DNA of 64,000 bases from Schaalia sp. lx-260 (GCF_021083645.1 NZ_JAJNRQ010000001.1:248001-312000), one strand, 5' to 3'. Counted from the first letter of the stretch, positions 1 to 8,916 are shown. The notes: a model not told the origin generated them from the sequence alone. Numbers and translations: made by a program.

Positions 1-407
1 TAGTGATCCGTGGCGGTGACAACCTCACCGATGCTATAGCTCTTGCGGTAGGCGCGTTAGCGGTCGGCGCAACACCAGTACTGTCATGTGCCACAGAGAT
101 GCCACGCCCAATGGCTGAATTCCTACAAGAAAACGGGGTGAATGTGCTGACGGAAAGCGCTGAGGTTTTCCTGAACCGAGCAGCGGCTTTAGCACATAAC
201 CCACGCGGTGTGCGCTACCGTGTACTCGATGGGCAAGCTGACGCTGTAGCACAAGCAGTTCAGGGGAGTGTTGATGTTGCTATTTACTCTGAACCGGTGA
301 CTCACTGTGGTCGTGTTGAACTGTTGCCTTTCCTGAAAGAACAGTCAGTATCAGCAACAAATCATCGTTTCGGTAATCCGACGCAATTGCTCAACGGAAT
401 TCTCTGA
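1..407 (+). CDS. putA: PutA-like proline/aldehyde dehydrogenase, C-terminal fragment cut by window edge
   Basis: The reading frame is open from the left edge to a stop at 405-407, so only about 134 C-terminal residues are visible. The tail contains ELLPFLKEQSVSATNHRFGNP, close to the end of bifunctional proline dehydrogenase / 1-pyrroline-5-carboxylate dehydrogenases (family knowledge: a Leu-Pro-Phe-Leu-x-Glu-Gln segment followed by HRFG). Such enzymes oxidise proline to glutamate in two steps using FAD and NAD. No catalytic residue is inside the window, so the assignment rests on the tail only. A monofunctional aldehyde dehydrogenase with a similar C-terminus cannot be excluded. A GC-rich hairpin lies about 35 bases downstream and probably ends the transcript. 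Confidence 0.6.
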   Translation, partial: VIRGGDNLTDAIALAVGALAVGATPVLSCATEMPRPMAEFLQENGVNVLTESAEVFLNRAAALAHNPRGVRYRVLDGQADAVAQAVQGSVDVAIYSEPVTHCGRVELLPFLKEQSVSATNHRFGNPTQLLNGIL

Positions 408-439
408 CCTTCATACTTCTGTTTTCCTTTGCACCGGTG

Positions 440-470
440 GGGCAGGGTCCTTCGTGGCTCTGCCCTGCTT
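440..470 (+). terminator. Probable intrinsic terminator after putA-like gene
   Basis: GGGCAG (about 440-445) can pair with CTGCCC (460-465), with an internal GG/CC extension, followed by a T-rich but not pure T tract. It sits just after the putA-like stop codon and before the helicase-like gene. Confidence 0.45.
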
Positions 471-657
471 CTTACATTGATAGGGATTTTATGTGCCTTA
501 AAAATGTACTTCCTCGGCGCTTCCAAGAGACTGAATGAATCAGGCGCACTACCGTTAAAGGGTGCCTACGTTTTTTTCACGTCCAACAAGTGTAAATACG
601 CGACATGCAGATACAGCGGCCACTGAAAAAAGCCTGACATCTGATCGTCCTTTCGCT

Positions 658-3600
658 ATGAACAACGCCATTGAGCAATGGCGTGACGATCTTGCGCGCA
701 TTACCGCAGATGAGGGAGGGGACAGTGCGCCACGCCTGACAATCGGTACTGCCCACCCCGGAGGATTAGCGCAACTATACGCACATCACACGACACGATT
801 GTCTAATCTGGTGCGTGAACCCGCATCACAGCAACGCGCAATGGAACGGGCACGCACCATCATTGCGCGCGCAGAAGACCTCACCATTCATCACGGCGTA
901 GGACCCGTCCACTTATCAATCGGCAGAGCCTCATGGACCCAAAACGGGCAACGCATGTCCTCAGCCGTATTCTTACGTCCACTCCATTTAGAAAAAGACG
1001 GAGACGATGTTCTTTTAACGCTTCGCTCCGGAACAACACTGGCTCCTGTGATTCATGAGGCCTTAACAGCTTCAGGTGTTCACATCGACTTAGAAAAACT
1101 TCTCACACAAGCCACAACAGTTCACGGTTTTTCTTCAACGAAGGCTCTTGCAGCACTACGTGAAGCAGCTTCACGCTTAGAAAACTTTAACTTAACAGAT
1201 GAACTGATTCTAGGAATCTTTGAGCATCCGGCTTCCACTTTACTTCGAGAACTGACCCAATCAAACCCGCTTTTGAGCACTCCACTTATCCGCGCCCTTG
1301 CAGGGGAAGTAGAAGCTCAAAAAAACTTCGCCGCGCCTTTACCTGAACCAAATCCTCATGATCGTGACCCGTGGAAAGAACGCGGCGCAGGTGACCTGAC
1401 ACCCCAACAACAAGACGTTGTAGAAACAGTGGCCGCAGGCCGTTCCCTCGTCATCAATGTTCCTGAAGGAGCCGACGGTGGAACAATACTTGGTGCCCTG
1501 CTTGCTGACGCTGCAGCGCACGGCCGAAGCACCCTCCATATCGCAGGCTCCCCCTCGCGAACAGCACGAGCTGAAGCACGATTACGTGAACTAGGCCTTG
1601 ACGAAATTGCTGTCCGCATTGACGGAAGCACCGAAAGCGCAGACATTATGCGTGACCGTTTAACCGGTGCAATCGTTGATACGACAGGGGTGGAAGACCC
1701 CGCTCAAGTAGATGACATGCGTAAGCAACTTGTTCAAGTACGACATATGCTTTCGCAACACATGACGCATTTACATAAACCCTTCCACGAATTTGGTGTG
1801 AGCGCTTTTGATGCACTTCAAGTCCTCACAGACCTCACAGGCGCACATCCGAAACCACGCACAAAAGTACGATTACGTGAAGAAGTCCTTTTAGATATTG
1901 CTTCAGACCGAGGCGAACGAGCACGTACCCTGCTGCACCGGGCAGCGACATTAGGAATTTTTTCTCGCTCAACCACGCACGGCGCGTGGAAAGGCATTGT
2001 GATTAATTCACATGAACAAGTCGAAGAAATCCTGACACGTGTTCAACGCTTATCAAAAGAAACCCTCCCAGCCTTACAGGGATATATCGCTGCTGTTGCC
2101 CGCGAAACCAAGATCCGCCCTGCAGAATCAATGGCAGCTTGGGAAGCTCAGCTTGCTATGTTCGCCGGAGTACGTGACGTTCTTCAAGTCTTTCAACCAA
2201 AAATATTTGAACGCTCCGCAGCCGATATGGTTTTTGCCACCGCTTCACGGCAATGGCGTAACAGTCATGGGATTTCCATGTCTCGCGCTGCACGGGGGCG
2301 CCTTGTCAAACAAGCAAAAGAAATGCTGCGCCCAGGAATCACAGTGAAAGACCTCCACAAGGAGCTTTTGCTTGTCCAAGAACGGCGTGACGTGTGGCGT
2401 CATCACTGTGACGCAGACGGTTGGCCGACTCTGCCGCAACATATGGATGAAATCTTGCAAGTTACCCAGCAGGTACGTGACGATTTTGAATGGCTGTCAC
2501 CTATTTTCTCGACAGTTCACCCAGAAATGTTACGTATGCCTTTAGATGAGGTGACCCGTATCTTTGATCGTCTGGCGGCTGACCCTGAAGGGGCGCATGA
2601 ACTGCCGAAACGTGTTGCCGTCCTCAAAGCACTCACAGATTTAGGGCTGGACGGCCTTACGCAGGATTTACGCCAGAGGCATATTCAGCCTGAACACATT
2701 GACGCTGAACTTGACCTCGCATGGTGGGCCTCAATTTTAGCTTTGATGATTGCTGCAGATCCGTCTCTTGGTGGTTTTGACCCTGTTCATCTTGAAACGG
2801 CTTTAGCGCAGGGCCGTGACCTTGATAAAGAACAAGTAGCAACACTTGCTCCGCAAACCATTAGTCAGCTTCGTCGTATGCGCCGCACGGCTTTAGCTGG
2901 AGCGCCTGACGCTCAAACGGATATTCAAACGGTCCTTGCAGGCAACGCTCATCCGGCTGATGTATACGCTCAACACCCTCTGGTGAGGCGACTTATTCCT
3001 GTGGCCTTGACAGTTCCGACACTTGTTCCGTGGATTTTGCCAGGTCAGGCACGGATTGACTTGCTGATTCTCGATGATATCGACATGCTTCCCCTAGCGG
3101 AATTGATCCCAATTATTGCGCGAGCAGAACAAGTCGTCTTGATCGCTGATGTGGATTCTGCCCGTGTTGGTGAGGCTGTACAGCAGATCGCTTCAGTTTT
3201 ACCGACGATGCATATTCGCGTAGCGCCTACACGTTTGAACGACCAAGTGGCATTGCTATTGGCGCGTCACGGTATTGGTCATACAGGTGTGCCAATTCCT
3301 TGGACAACTGCGACGGCCCCGGTAACAGCCCTGTGGACGGAGGGGACAGGTATGCCTGCTCCCGGTGCTCATGCGGTGGAATCAACGTCGCAGGAAGTAT
3401 CTGCAGTGGTCGAATCCGTTGTGGCTCACGCTGTTGAACAGCCTGAACGTAGCCTTATGGTGATTGCTTTGAATACGCGACATGCAGAACGTATTAAGGA
3501 TGCGATTCACCGTGCTATCGCCACCGAAGTAGGGGTTGCGTCTTTCTTTGACCAGGCTGTGGTGGAACCATTCGTTGTTGTTGACCCGCAACAAGCGCGC

Positions 3601-4695
3601 GGTCTGAGCCGTGATCGTGTGATTATTTCTGTTGGTTTTGCAAAGACCCCGCATGGTCGTATTCTGCATGATTTCGGTATCTTCTCAACGCCTCAAGGCG
3701 TGAAGCATATGTGTGCCGTACTGTCGTGTGTCCGTGGCGATATGACCATTATTTCCTCTGTTCGCTCTGAGGAAATTGATCGTGCTCGTGTGAGCGCTCA
3801 GGGTGCCCAAATGCTGGTGGACCTGCTAGAAATCGCTCAAGGGCAGTCAGGGCGCGGGAATGATGCGTGGCCGACATTGGAAGCGGCTCCAGATCGTTTA
3901 CTGGTCGATTTAGCGGAGCGTCTGTATGGCATGGGCTTGGAAGTAGTGCCGAATGTGGGTATTCCCGGAGGTTTACGTATTCCGTTAGCTATTGGGCATC
4001 CTGAGGTTCCGGGTCGCCTACTTGTCGCAGTTTTGACTGACGATGAAGAATACGTTGCGGAGCCGTCTTTGCGTATGCGTGATCGTTTGCTTCCTGCAAT
4101 GTTAGAAGCCCAAGGATGGAAGGTGTACACGGCTTTATCTATGCCGGTATTCATTGATCCGGGGAAGGAAGCCGATTCTATTGTTCAGCTGGTTCTTGAT
4201 GCTGTTGATGAGGTGAATGATTCACTTATTCAGGAAGTGGAAGTACCGCAGGTAGATGATGACATTGTGGAGGAAACAGTTATTTCTGTTGTCCCTTCTC
4301 AGGCTGAACGTGAAGCTGATGGTCTGCGCTTACGTCATGATGAAGTATCACAGGAAGTGTTGGCTCATGCTTTGCCAACAGAAAAACCTCTGGTGGTTAC
4401 TCCGTCGCTGTCTGCGCGTAGTCCACGTCCGCCTATTGCTCAGGGCTTACCTTTAGCGGCTTACGGTGATGACCAGTTGGATGAATTAGCGCTGTGGGTA
4501 CGTTCTGATGGTGTGGAACGCACAGATGATGAACTTGTTGAAGAATTACGTTCAGCGTTAGATTTACGTCGGCGTGGCGCTCAGTCGGATGCTGTTTTAC
4601 GTAATGTTGTGCGTCGTACTGCGCCTACATCTCAACTCTCGCAAGAATCGCAGCAAGATGCTGGCGTTGAAGGGAACGCGGATCATTACGAGTGA
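658..4695 (+). CDS. Large helicase-like ATPase (DUF4011/SF1-like) with C-terminal Vsr/REase-like domain
   Basis: About 1345 residues with ATG at 658; the upstream in-frame ATG at 562 lies in sequence that does not look coding. The arrangement resembles large actinobacterial helicase-like proteins: an N-terminal DUF4011-like region; a P-loop region near residue 268 (VPEGADGGTILGALLADA) that lacks the GKT of a working Walker A; a long helical insert; a Walker B-like LLILDDIDML near residue 802; a helicase C-lobe motif (PQQARGLSRDRVIISVGFA); and a C-terminal region near residues 1125-1185 (RMRDRLLPAMLEAQGWKVY) that resembles the Vsr-like nuclease fold of DUF3320/MTES_1575 proteins. The role is unknown; a nucleic-acid-processing or defence role is inference. 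A small gene follows after 12 bases, probably co-transcribed. Confidence 0.65.
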   Translation: MNNAIEQWRDDLARITADEGGDSAPRLTIGTAHPGGLAQLYAHHTTRLSNLVREPASQQRAMERARTIIARAEDLTIHHGVGPVHLSIGRASWTQNGQRMSSAVFLRPLHLEKDGDDVLLTLRSGTTLAPVIHEALTASGVHIDLEKLLTQATTVHGFSSTKALAALREAASRLENFNLTDELILGIFEHPASTLLRELTQSNPLLSTPLIRALAGEVEAQKNFAAPLPEPNPHDRDPWKERGAGDLTPQQQDVVETVAAGRSLVINVPEGADGGTILGALLADAAAHGRSTLHIAGSPSRTARAEARLRELGLDEIAVRIDGSTESADIMRDRLTGAIVDTTGVEDPAQVDDMRKQLVQVRHMLSQHMTHLHKPFHEFGVSAFDALQVLTDLTGAHPKPRTKVRLREEVLLDIASDRGERARTLLHRAATLGIFSRSTTHGAWKGIVINSHEQVEEILTRVQRLSKETLPALQGYIAAVARETKIRPAESMAAWEAQLAMFAGVRDVLQVFQPKIFERSAADMVFATASRQWRNSHGISMSRAARGRLVKQAKEMLRPGITVKDLHKELLLVQERRDVWRHHCDADGWPTLPQHMDEILQVTQQVRDDFEWLSPIFSTVHPEMLRMPLDEVTRIFDRLAADPEGAHELPKRVAVLKALTDLGLDGLTQDLRQRHIQPEHIDAELDLAWWASILALMIAADPSLGGFDPVHLETALAQGRDLDKEQVATLAPQTISQLRRMRRTALAGAPDAQTDIQTVLAGNAHPADVYAQHPLVRRLIPVALTVPTLVPWILPGQARIDLLILDDIDMLPLAELIPIIARAEQVVLIADVDSARVGEAVQQIASVLPTMHIRVAPTRLNDQVALLLARHGIGHTGVPIPWTTATAPVTALWTEGTGMPAPGAHAVESTSQEVSAVVESVVAHAVEQPERSLMVIALNTRHAERIKDAIHRAIATEVGVASFFDQAVVEPFVVVDPQQARGLSRDRVIISVGFAKTPHGRILHDFGIFSTPQGVKHMCAVLSCVRGDMTIISSVRSEEIDRARVSAQGAQMLVDLLEIAQGQSGRGNDAWPTLEAAPDRLLVDLAERLYGMGLEVVPNVGIPGGLRIPLAIGHPEVPGRLLVAVLTDDEEYVAEPSLRMRDRLLPAMLEAQGWKVYTALSMPVFIDPGKEADSIVQLVLDAVDEVNDSLIQEVEVPQVDDDIVEETVISVVPSQAEREADGLRLRHDEVSQEVLAHALPTEKPLVVTPSLSARSPRPPIAQGLPLAAYGDDQLDELALWVRSDGVERTDDELVEELRSALDLRRRGAQSDAVLRNVVRRTAPTSQLSQESQQDAGVEGNADHYE

Positions 4696-4707
4696 CGGGG
4701 CAAGGGC

Positions 4708-5022
4708 GTGACGCAGGAAAATGAAACCATAGCAGGTGATCGAGCTGTGGCAGGCAGGGCGACTCAGTATGCTCAAGGGCCGCGGAAACGTCGTCGTGTT
4801 GTTATGCTCAGTAAGGTAGATCAGCGTTTACGTGAACATGGTTTGCCTGTGTCATGGGATGAGTGTGCAGGAGCCGCGCATGTTGCGGCTCGTTTATCAC
4901 GTGTATCTGAAATGAATGTAGGGGTCCCGCTTGGTGGCACAGGGAAAATAGGGGAGCCTCAGGGTGGGAATGAGCAGCGTTTACGCGAGGAAGTTCCCCC
5001 TCACTGGCATATGCCTTTGTAG
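4708..5022 (+). CDS. Small hypothetical protein downstream of helicase-like gene
   Basis: 104 residues from GTG 4708, 12 bases after the helicase-like gene, with GGGGCAAGGG as a possible ribosome site. The N-terminal third is Ala/Arg-rich with an RKRRRVV basic patch. The middle has KVDQRLREHGLPVSWDECAGAAHVAARLSR, a predicted helical stretch. No signal peptide, membrane segment or recognised domain is visible. Tight spacing suggests co-transcription with the large ATPase and possibly a partner role. I do not recognise the family. Confidence 0.5.
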   Translation: MTQENETIAGDRAVAGRATQYAQGPRKRRRVVMLSKVDQRLREHGLPVSWDECAGAAHVAARLSRVSEMNVGVPLGGTGKIGEPQGGNEQRLREEVPPHWHMPL

Positions 5023-5142
5023 GTATTTCAGTGGGTTTTCTACTGTGATAGGGCAGCTAAAGCGCGAGAGGGATGGTGCTGGGTGCTTGTGGTGCTTCTA
5101 CGAAAAGGCACAAGTGTGTGAGTATAAAAGGATTATGTGAGC

Positions 5143-5290
5143 ATAAGCCGCCCGTGAAAGGGAGTGTGAACAACCCTTTCTTTACAGCGCTTTCTGCCAC
5201 CAAATAAGCCACCCGTGAAAGGAAATGCGCCTCCCCGTACACTCAACGATATCCCGAACGTCAAACAAGCCAGCCGTGAAAGGGCGTGCG
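5143..5290. repeat. Three 26-bp repeats at an exact 61-bp period
   Basis: Copies begin at 5143, 5204 and 5265, so both intervals are exactly 61 bp. The consensus is AYAAGCCRSCCGTGAAAGG followed by RMRTGYG. The central CCGTGAAAGG is identical in all three, while the 35-bp sequences between copies are unrelated. A 61-bp period equals a 28-bp repeat plus 33-bp spacer as in type I-E CRISPR, but only three imperfect copies exist and there is no cas gene in the window. A relict mini-array or a family of regulatory or structural repeats is possible. Confidence 0.55.
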
Positions 5291-5304
5291 GGTATAAAGC
5301 GCGA

Positions 5305-5334
5305 CGTATGGGACAAAAACGTATGGGACAAAAA
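5305..5334. repeat. Perfect 15-bp tandem duplication next to mscL terminator
   Basis: CGTATGGGACAAAAA occurs twice in direct tandem (5305-5319 and 5320-5334). The second copy supplies the A5 run that, read on the minus strand, is the T tract of the mscL terminator, so the duplication created a second T tract downstream. Confidence 0.7.
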
Positions 5335-5373
5335 GTGAGGCCCACCGAATACCATGCGGTAAGTGGCGGGCCG
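5330..5373 (-). terminator. mscL intrinsic terminator
   Basis: On the minus strand, GGCCCGCCAC can pair with GGTGGGCC across a loop of about 17 bases, followed by TTTTTG. It lies 30 bases past the mscL stop codon. Confidence 0.6.
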
Positions 5374-5402
5374 TACTGCTTTCGTAGAGGCTCTATGAAA
5401 GA

Positions 5403-5798
5403 TCACTTCTTTGCAGTGAGAGCATCACGAATTTCTGTGAGAAGCTGAATTTCTGCTGAAGGTTCTGCGGCGGCTTCTTCAACAGCTTCTTTTACTGCTT
5501 GGCGTTCCTTGAACTTATTCATTGGCAGAACAATAACAAAGTACACTGACCCAGCGATCAGCAGGAAGTTCACAATAGCGGTAATGATTGTGCCCGGCTG
5601 GATGAGGGTGCCATTGATGGTGAATTCAAGGACATTATCGAAACTTGGCTTGCCAATGATGGAAGCAATCAGTTGCGTGATGAGGTTGGAGACAGCATTC
5701 ACGATAGGAGTGAAGGCAGCGCCGATGATAACCGCAACCGCTAGGTCAATGACATTTCCACGGGAAATAAAATCTCGGAATCCTTTAAGCATCATCAT
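5403..5798 (-). CDS. mscL: Large-conductance mechanosensitive channel MscL
   Basis: 131 residues from the first ATG of an ATGATGATG cluster, with AGAAAG upstream; a longer start at 5828 adds a non-homologous tail. The sequence has the MscL order: an amphipathic N-terminal helix MLKGFRDFISRGNVIDLAVAVIIGAAF, where the Gly/Ala-rich TM1 lines the pore; a periplasmic loop; TM2 (ITAIVNFLLIAGSVYFVIVL); and a charged C-terminal helix ending LLTEIRDAL. Length matches the family. The channel releases solutes on hypo-osmotic shock. It lies 7 bases after the SAF-domain gene and is probably transcribed with it. Confidence 0.93.
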   Translation of the reverse strand: MMMLKGFRDFISRGNVIDLAVAVIIGAAFTPIVNAVSNLITQLIASIIGKPSFDNVLEFTINGTLIQPGTIITAIVNFLLIAGSVYFVIVLPMNKFKERQAVKEAVEEAAAEPSAEIQLLTEIRDALTAKK

Positions 5799-5805
5799 TT
5801 TCTTT

Positions 5806-6435
5806 CTATAGAGGGGGTGGTCCTCCACGCGAATGGAGAACTACGCTCAATATGCCGCCCCCAGCGTAGCCTAAGACTTTTTCCGTGTCGCTACCGGGAA
5901 GGCGAAGGATAATTTTTCGTTGAGCGGAAGAAGCCCAGCTTGTTCCCTCTTTGGCAGCAGAAGATACGACGTAAATATTTTGGGCGATACGTGTGGCTGC
6001 GCACTCAGAAGAATCGCATGATGAAGGTAAAGCCCAGATATCTACAAGGTCCCCATTTTCGAGTTCTGGGGTATGTGCCGCGTCAATGAGCAGGGGAATA
6101 TCTGCAAAGCCGGGTGGAATAGCGCGTCCTGCAGGAGAAGCTGCTAAAAGGGATTCTGTGAGTATTGTCCCTGCTTTCAAGGAGATGCCATCCCACATTT
6201 CAGGAAGGACAGCATTTGGAGAAAGAAAATCCTCTGGAACATAACGAGAAGGAACTGGTACGGTTTTTAATGCGCCTTCTTCAATACGTGTTCCTGTGAT
6301 AAGGGGACGGGCAGCTATGAGGACGTGACGCTCTTGCGTAGGCCAGAAGACATAAAGAGCAGCAGCCAAAGCCGTCACGATGGTGAGCCCGTACAGGAAA
6401 CGCCGCACAAGGGGCCAAGTATGTAAGAACCTCAT
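5806..6435 (-). CDS. Membrane-anchored SAF-domain protein (CpaB/RcpC-like)
   Basis: About 209 residues from ATG 6435; a GTG at 6465 is an alternative. A single N-terminal membrane segment (FLYGLTIVTALAAALYVFW) precedes an SAF-type region with AARPLITGTRIEEGALKTVPVP and ISLKAGTILTESLL, followed by an outer beta-rich region with two closely spaced Cys residues (SCDSSECAA). The SAF fold occurs in Flp-pilus assembly protein CpaB and in flagellar FlgA. No other pilus genes are visible, so a pilus role is not supported. A SAF-domain gene beside mscL recurs in actinobacteria as far as I recall. The function is unassigned. Confidence 0.7.
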   Translation of the reverse strand: MRFLHTWPLVRRFLYGLTIVTALAAALYVFWPTQERHVLIAARPLITGTRIEEGALKTVPVPSRYVPEDFLSPNAVLPEMWDGISLKAGTILTESLLAASPAGRAIPPGFADIPLLIDAAHTPELENGDLVDIWALPSSCDSSECAATRIAQNIYVVSSAAKEGTSWASSAQRKIILRLPGSDTEKVLGYAGGGILSVVLHSRGGPPPL

Positions 6436-6724
6436 AGGAATAGCAGAGCATATCCCCAAGAACACCAGAGATTTTTATAAGCATTCTGTGGAAAAAATGA
6501 TGTACAGAATTGCCATCTGTGGATAGAGGGTATGAAAACACAGTGTTCCCTGATACTGATAAAGGATTTTCGCTTTCACTAGGTGGAGATTGCAGTTCAG
6601 TATCTTTACTTTTTATCTGTGGTGAAGTACTACCCACGTTGAAGGCGCACCTGCGGTGAAGCATATGCTGAATATGAAACTGAAAGACCAGATAAGGACA
6701 ATTCAATGCGGAAGCAAAAGAACA

Positions 6725-7339
6725 TCAGAGTAACGGATCACGCAATTTATTCACAATCGCATAGCGGGTCGGTGTGAGAAAAGCATGTACAGGAATATCA
6801 TGCCTTTCACGGGGCAAAGAACCCGCAGGCAACACCGCCTCATCATGTGCGACAGCAATAATGGGCACATGAGGAGGTACATGAGGTAAGACTCGGTCAT
6901 ACCAGCCCCCACCTTGTCCTAAACGAGTTCCAGATAAATCCACAGCAAGACAGGGAACTAATACGACTAAGGAACGAGCAATAGCTGTAGGCGACATGAC
7001 ATTTCCACGAGGTTGTGCAGGAGCGCGCTCAGGTTTCCATAAGCAACCATCAGGACCGCTCTCATACAAAGCCCAGCGAGGAGTATCGTATGGACGCCCC
7101 TCATCATCAACGAGTGCAGGTAAAAGACAAGGACGTGAATTTTCAACAATCGCACGCACATCAGGTTCATGAGCAGTAGGAAAAAATACAGTAGGAATAC
7201 CCTCTGAATCAGGCAGAAGCATCTGATGACATAAGGAACGCCATAACTTCAGGAGAGCGTCAGCTTCAGTAGTATCAGGAATACGCTTGTTTCGTAGAGC
7301 ACGAAAATGAGCCCGCAATACGTTCTTTTCCTGTGTCAC
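6725..7339 (-). CDS. fthC: 5-formyltetrahydrofolate cyclo-ligase
   Basis: About 204 residues from GTG 7339, which has GAGGGG 7 bases upstream; the outer GTG at 7354 lacks a site. The diagnostic motif GTRLGQGGGWYDRVL, with Gly-rich ATP and folate binding, lies near residues 135-150, and an N-terminal basic segment (LRAHFRALRNKR) binds phosphates in family members. The enzyme converts 5-formyl-THF to 5,10-methenyl-THF using ATP. It is divergent from the glp/rimJ genes, the same neighbourhood as in mycobacteria and corynebacteria, but the usual galU between them is absent. Confidence 0.9.
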   Translation of the reverse strand: MTQEKNVLRAHFRALRNKRIPDTTEADALLKLWRSLCHQMLLPDSEGIPTVFFPTAHEPDVRAIVENSRPCLLPALVDDEGRPYDTPRWALYESGPDGCLWKPERAPAQPRGNVMSPTAIARSLVVLVPCLAVDLSGTRLGQGGGWYDRVLPHVPPHVPIIAVAHDEAVLPAGSLPRERHDIPVHAFLTPTRYAIVNKLRDPLL

Positions 7340-7686
7340 TGCTTTGCCCCTCACTTTGCTCTGCTAGTCTGGCAATTATGCCAGAACACGCTCACCATGT
7401 ATGCCACACGGCGCATCCTGCTACAAACGAAGGAACGTGTTTCTTGCCCGCAACGAAAGTAAAACCTCAAAGAATATTCCCAATTATTGGCCGCCACACA
7501 CATCAATACGCGGCCACTGAAGCAACCGGCGTAGGGATGGGGATACCTTTTCGAGACACACAGGACCAAAAGATAACGAAACCAACCCGGTCCTTCCCCT
7601 TAAAAACTTATGCTCGACACTGAAAAACATGCTTTAGTCAAAGTGAATACAAAAGCCACTGAACCCACAGAAGCTGAAAGGACGAC
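7340..7686. other. Divergent intergenic region, no convincing gene
   Basis: This 347-base stretch separates fthC (minus) from the moeA-like gene (plus). An 81-codon frame from ATG 7378 has unusual composition (many His, Thr, Pro) and no ribosome site, so I do not call it. The moeA-like ATG at 7687 is preceded by GAAAGGACGAC. In related genomes galU lies here; nothing resembling it remains. Confidence 0.5.
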
Positions 7687-8916
7687 ATGCGTACTGTTGC
7701 TGATTTTTATCAAGATTGTATCGCCGCTGTCAGTCAACAACCTCCCCTCGATGTCCAACTCGCAGACGCAGTGTCCTGCGTCCTAGCTGAGGATGTGGAA
7801 GCTCCTTTTGACCTGCCCGTAGCTGATCTTGCTGGCTGTGACGGATACGCGGTCATCGCCGCTGACCTGGAAGGAGCACGTCCGGATGCTCCCATCCATT
7901 TACCAGTTATCGAAGAAGTCTGTGCCGGTGACGTGAATCCTGCCGCGCTGATACCAGGCAACGCTATCCGTATCGCCTCGGGTGCTCCTATGCCCGCCGG
8001 AGCCAATGCGGTACTTGCACTCGATTTCACCGATCACGGTATATCGCAGGTGGCAGCACGTACCCAGCCCGCAGTCGGTGAAAATATTCGTCGCCGCGCT
8101 GAAGACGTTGAAGAAGGCCGGGTTGTTTTACGTAAAGGAACGCGTGTTGGCGCTCGCCAAGTCGCATTACTTGCGGGAGTGGGACGCTCGCGTGTTTTAG
8201 TTCACCCCCGTCCGCGCGTAGTCATCCTTTCAATCGGAGATGAAATTGTTGAGCCAGGTCAACAAGCACGTCCAGGCACTGTTTTTGATGCGAACGGTCA
8301 CGCGTTATCAACCGCTATCGCAGATGCAGGTGCCCAGACTTTCCGTGTCGCTGCGGTTCCTGACGAACGTAAAGCACTGCGTGAAACCATAGAAGACCAG
8401 CTTGTTCGTGCAGATTTGATTCTCACAACCGGTGGAATCTCCTACGGTTCAGGCGATACCGTGCGTGAAGTGTTAGGTGCGTTGGGTACTGTTCGCTTTG
8501 ATAATGTCGCAGCCTGGCCCGGCCACATCCTTGGTGTGGGAACAGTAGGGGTAAATACGGATGGGAGTGGCGGCGTCCCCATTTTCTGTCTACCAGGTGA
8601 CCCTGTTTCAGCTCAAGTATGTTTTGAAGTGTACGTGCGTCCAGCTTTACGTCATATGCAAGGGTGGACGGCTTTAAGTCGCCCGAGCGTTCGCGCACGT
8701 GTTGATCGTTCATGGTATTCCCCTCGTGGTCGGCGCGAATTTGTGCGAGTGCGTTTACTGGGTGATCCTCGCAGCGGTTACCAAGCGAAAGTGATGGGCG
8801 CTCCGGCTTCCTTGCTTTTATCCGCATTGGCCGATTCAAATGCTTTAGCCGTTGTTCCAGAAGAAGTAACGAATGTGCGTGCCGGTGATGAACTGCAGTG
8901 CATGGTTCTTGAATAA
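7687..8916 (+). CDS. glp: MoeA/gephyrin-like protein, probable Glp
   Basis: 409 residues with full MoeA architecture: N-terminal domains (PFDLPVADLAGCDGYAV, ASGAPMPAGANAVL), the GDEIVEPGQ linker, the MoCF-fold core with TTGGISYGSGDTVREVL and FCLPGDPVSAQVCFEVYVRP, and a C-terminal beta domain. Family MoeA inserts molybdate into adenylated molybdopterin. However, this MoeA in the fthC-galU-moeA-rimJ-membrane-protein neighbourhood corresponds to the gephyrin-like Glp described in corynebacteria, which binds SepF and a membrane receptor in cell division. No other molybdenum-cofactor gene is present. Divisome function is inference from context and enzymatic function from family. Confidence 0.85.
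   Translation: MRTVADFYQDCIAAVSQQPPLDVQLADAVSCVLAEDVEAPFDLPVADLAGCDGYAVIAADLEGARPDAPIHLPVIEEVCAGDVNPAALIPGNAIRIASGAPMPAGANAVLALDFTDHGISQVAARTQPAVGENIRRRAEDVEEGRVVLRKGTRVGARQVALLAGVGRSRVLVHPRPRVVILSIGDEIVEPGQQARPGTVFDANGHALSTAIADAGAQTFRVAAVPDERKALRETIEDQLVRADLILTTGGISYGSGDTVREVLGALGTVRFDNVAAWPGHILGVGTVGVNTDGSGGVPIFCLPGDPVSAQVCFEVYVRPALRHMQGWTALSRPSVRARVDRSWYSPRGRREFVRVRLLGDPRSGYQAKVMGAPASLLLSALADSNALAVVPEEVTNVRAGDELQCMVLE

Noticed and set aside
429-626. 65-codon plus-strand ORF with a hydrophobic stretch
   Set aside because: Starts inside the terminator hairpin of the putA-like gene, has no ribosome site and runs into the helicase upstream region.
5143-5290. Functional CRISPR array
   Set aside because: Only three imperfect copies, no cas genes in the window and no leader; kept only as a periodic repeat.
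6281-6706. 141-codon minus-strand ORF
   Set aside because: Overlaps the SAF-domain gene in another frame, low-quality composition with many Cys and His, no ribosome site.
7378-7623. ORF between fthC and the moeA-like gene
   Set aside because: No ribosome site, atypical His/Thr/Pro composition and no family resemblance.
7687-8916. Evidence for a molybdenum-cofactor pathway
   Set aside because: A lone MoeA-like gene in the Glp neighbourhood is not evidence for cofactor synthesis.
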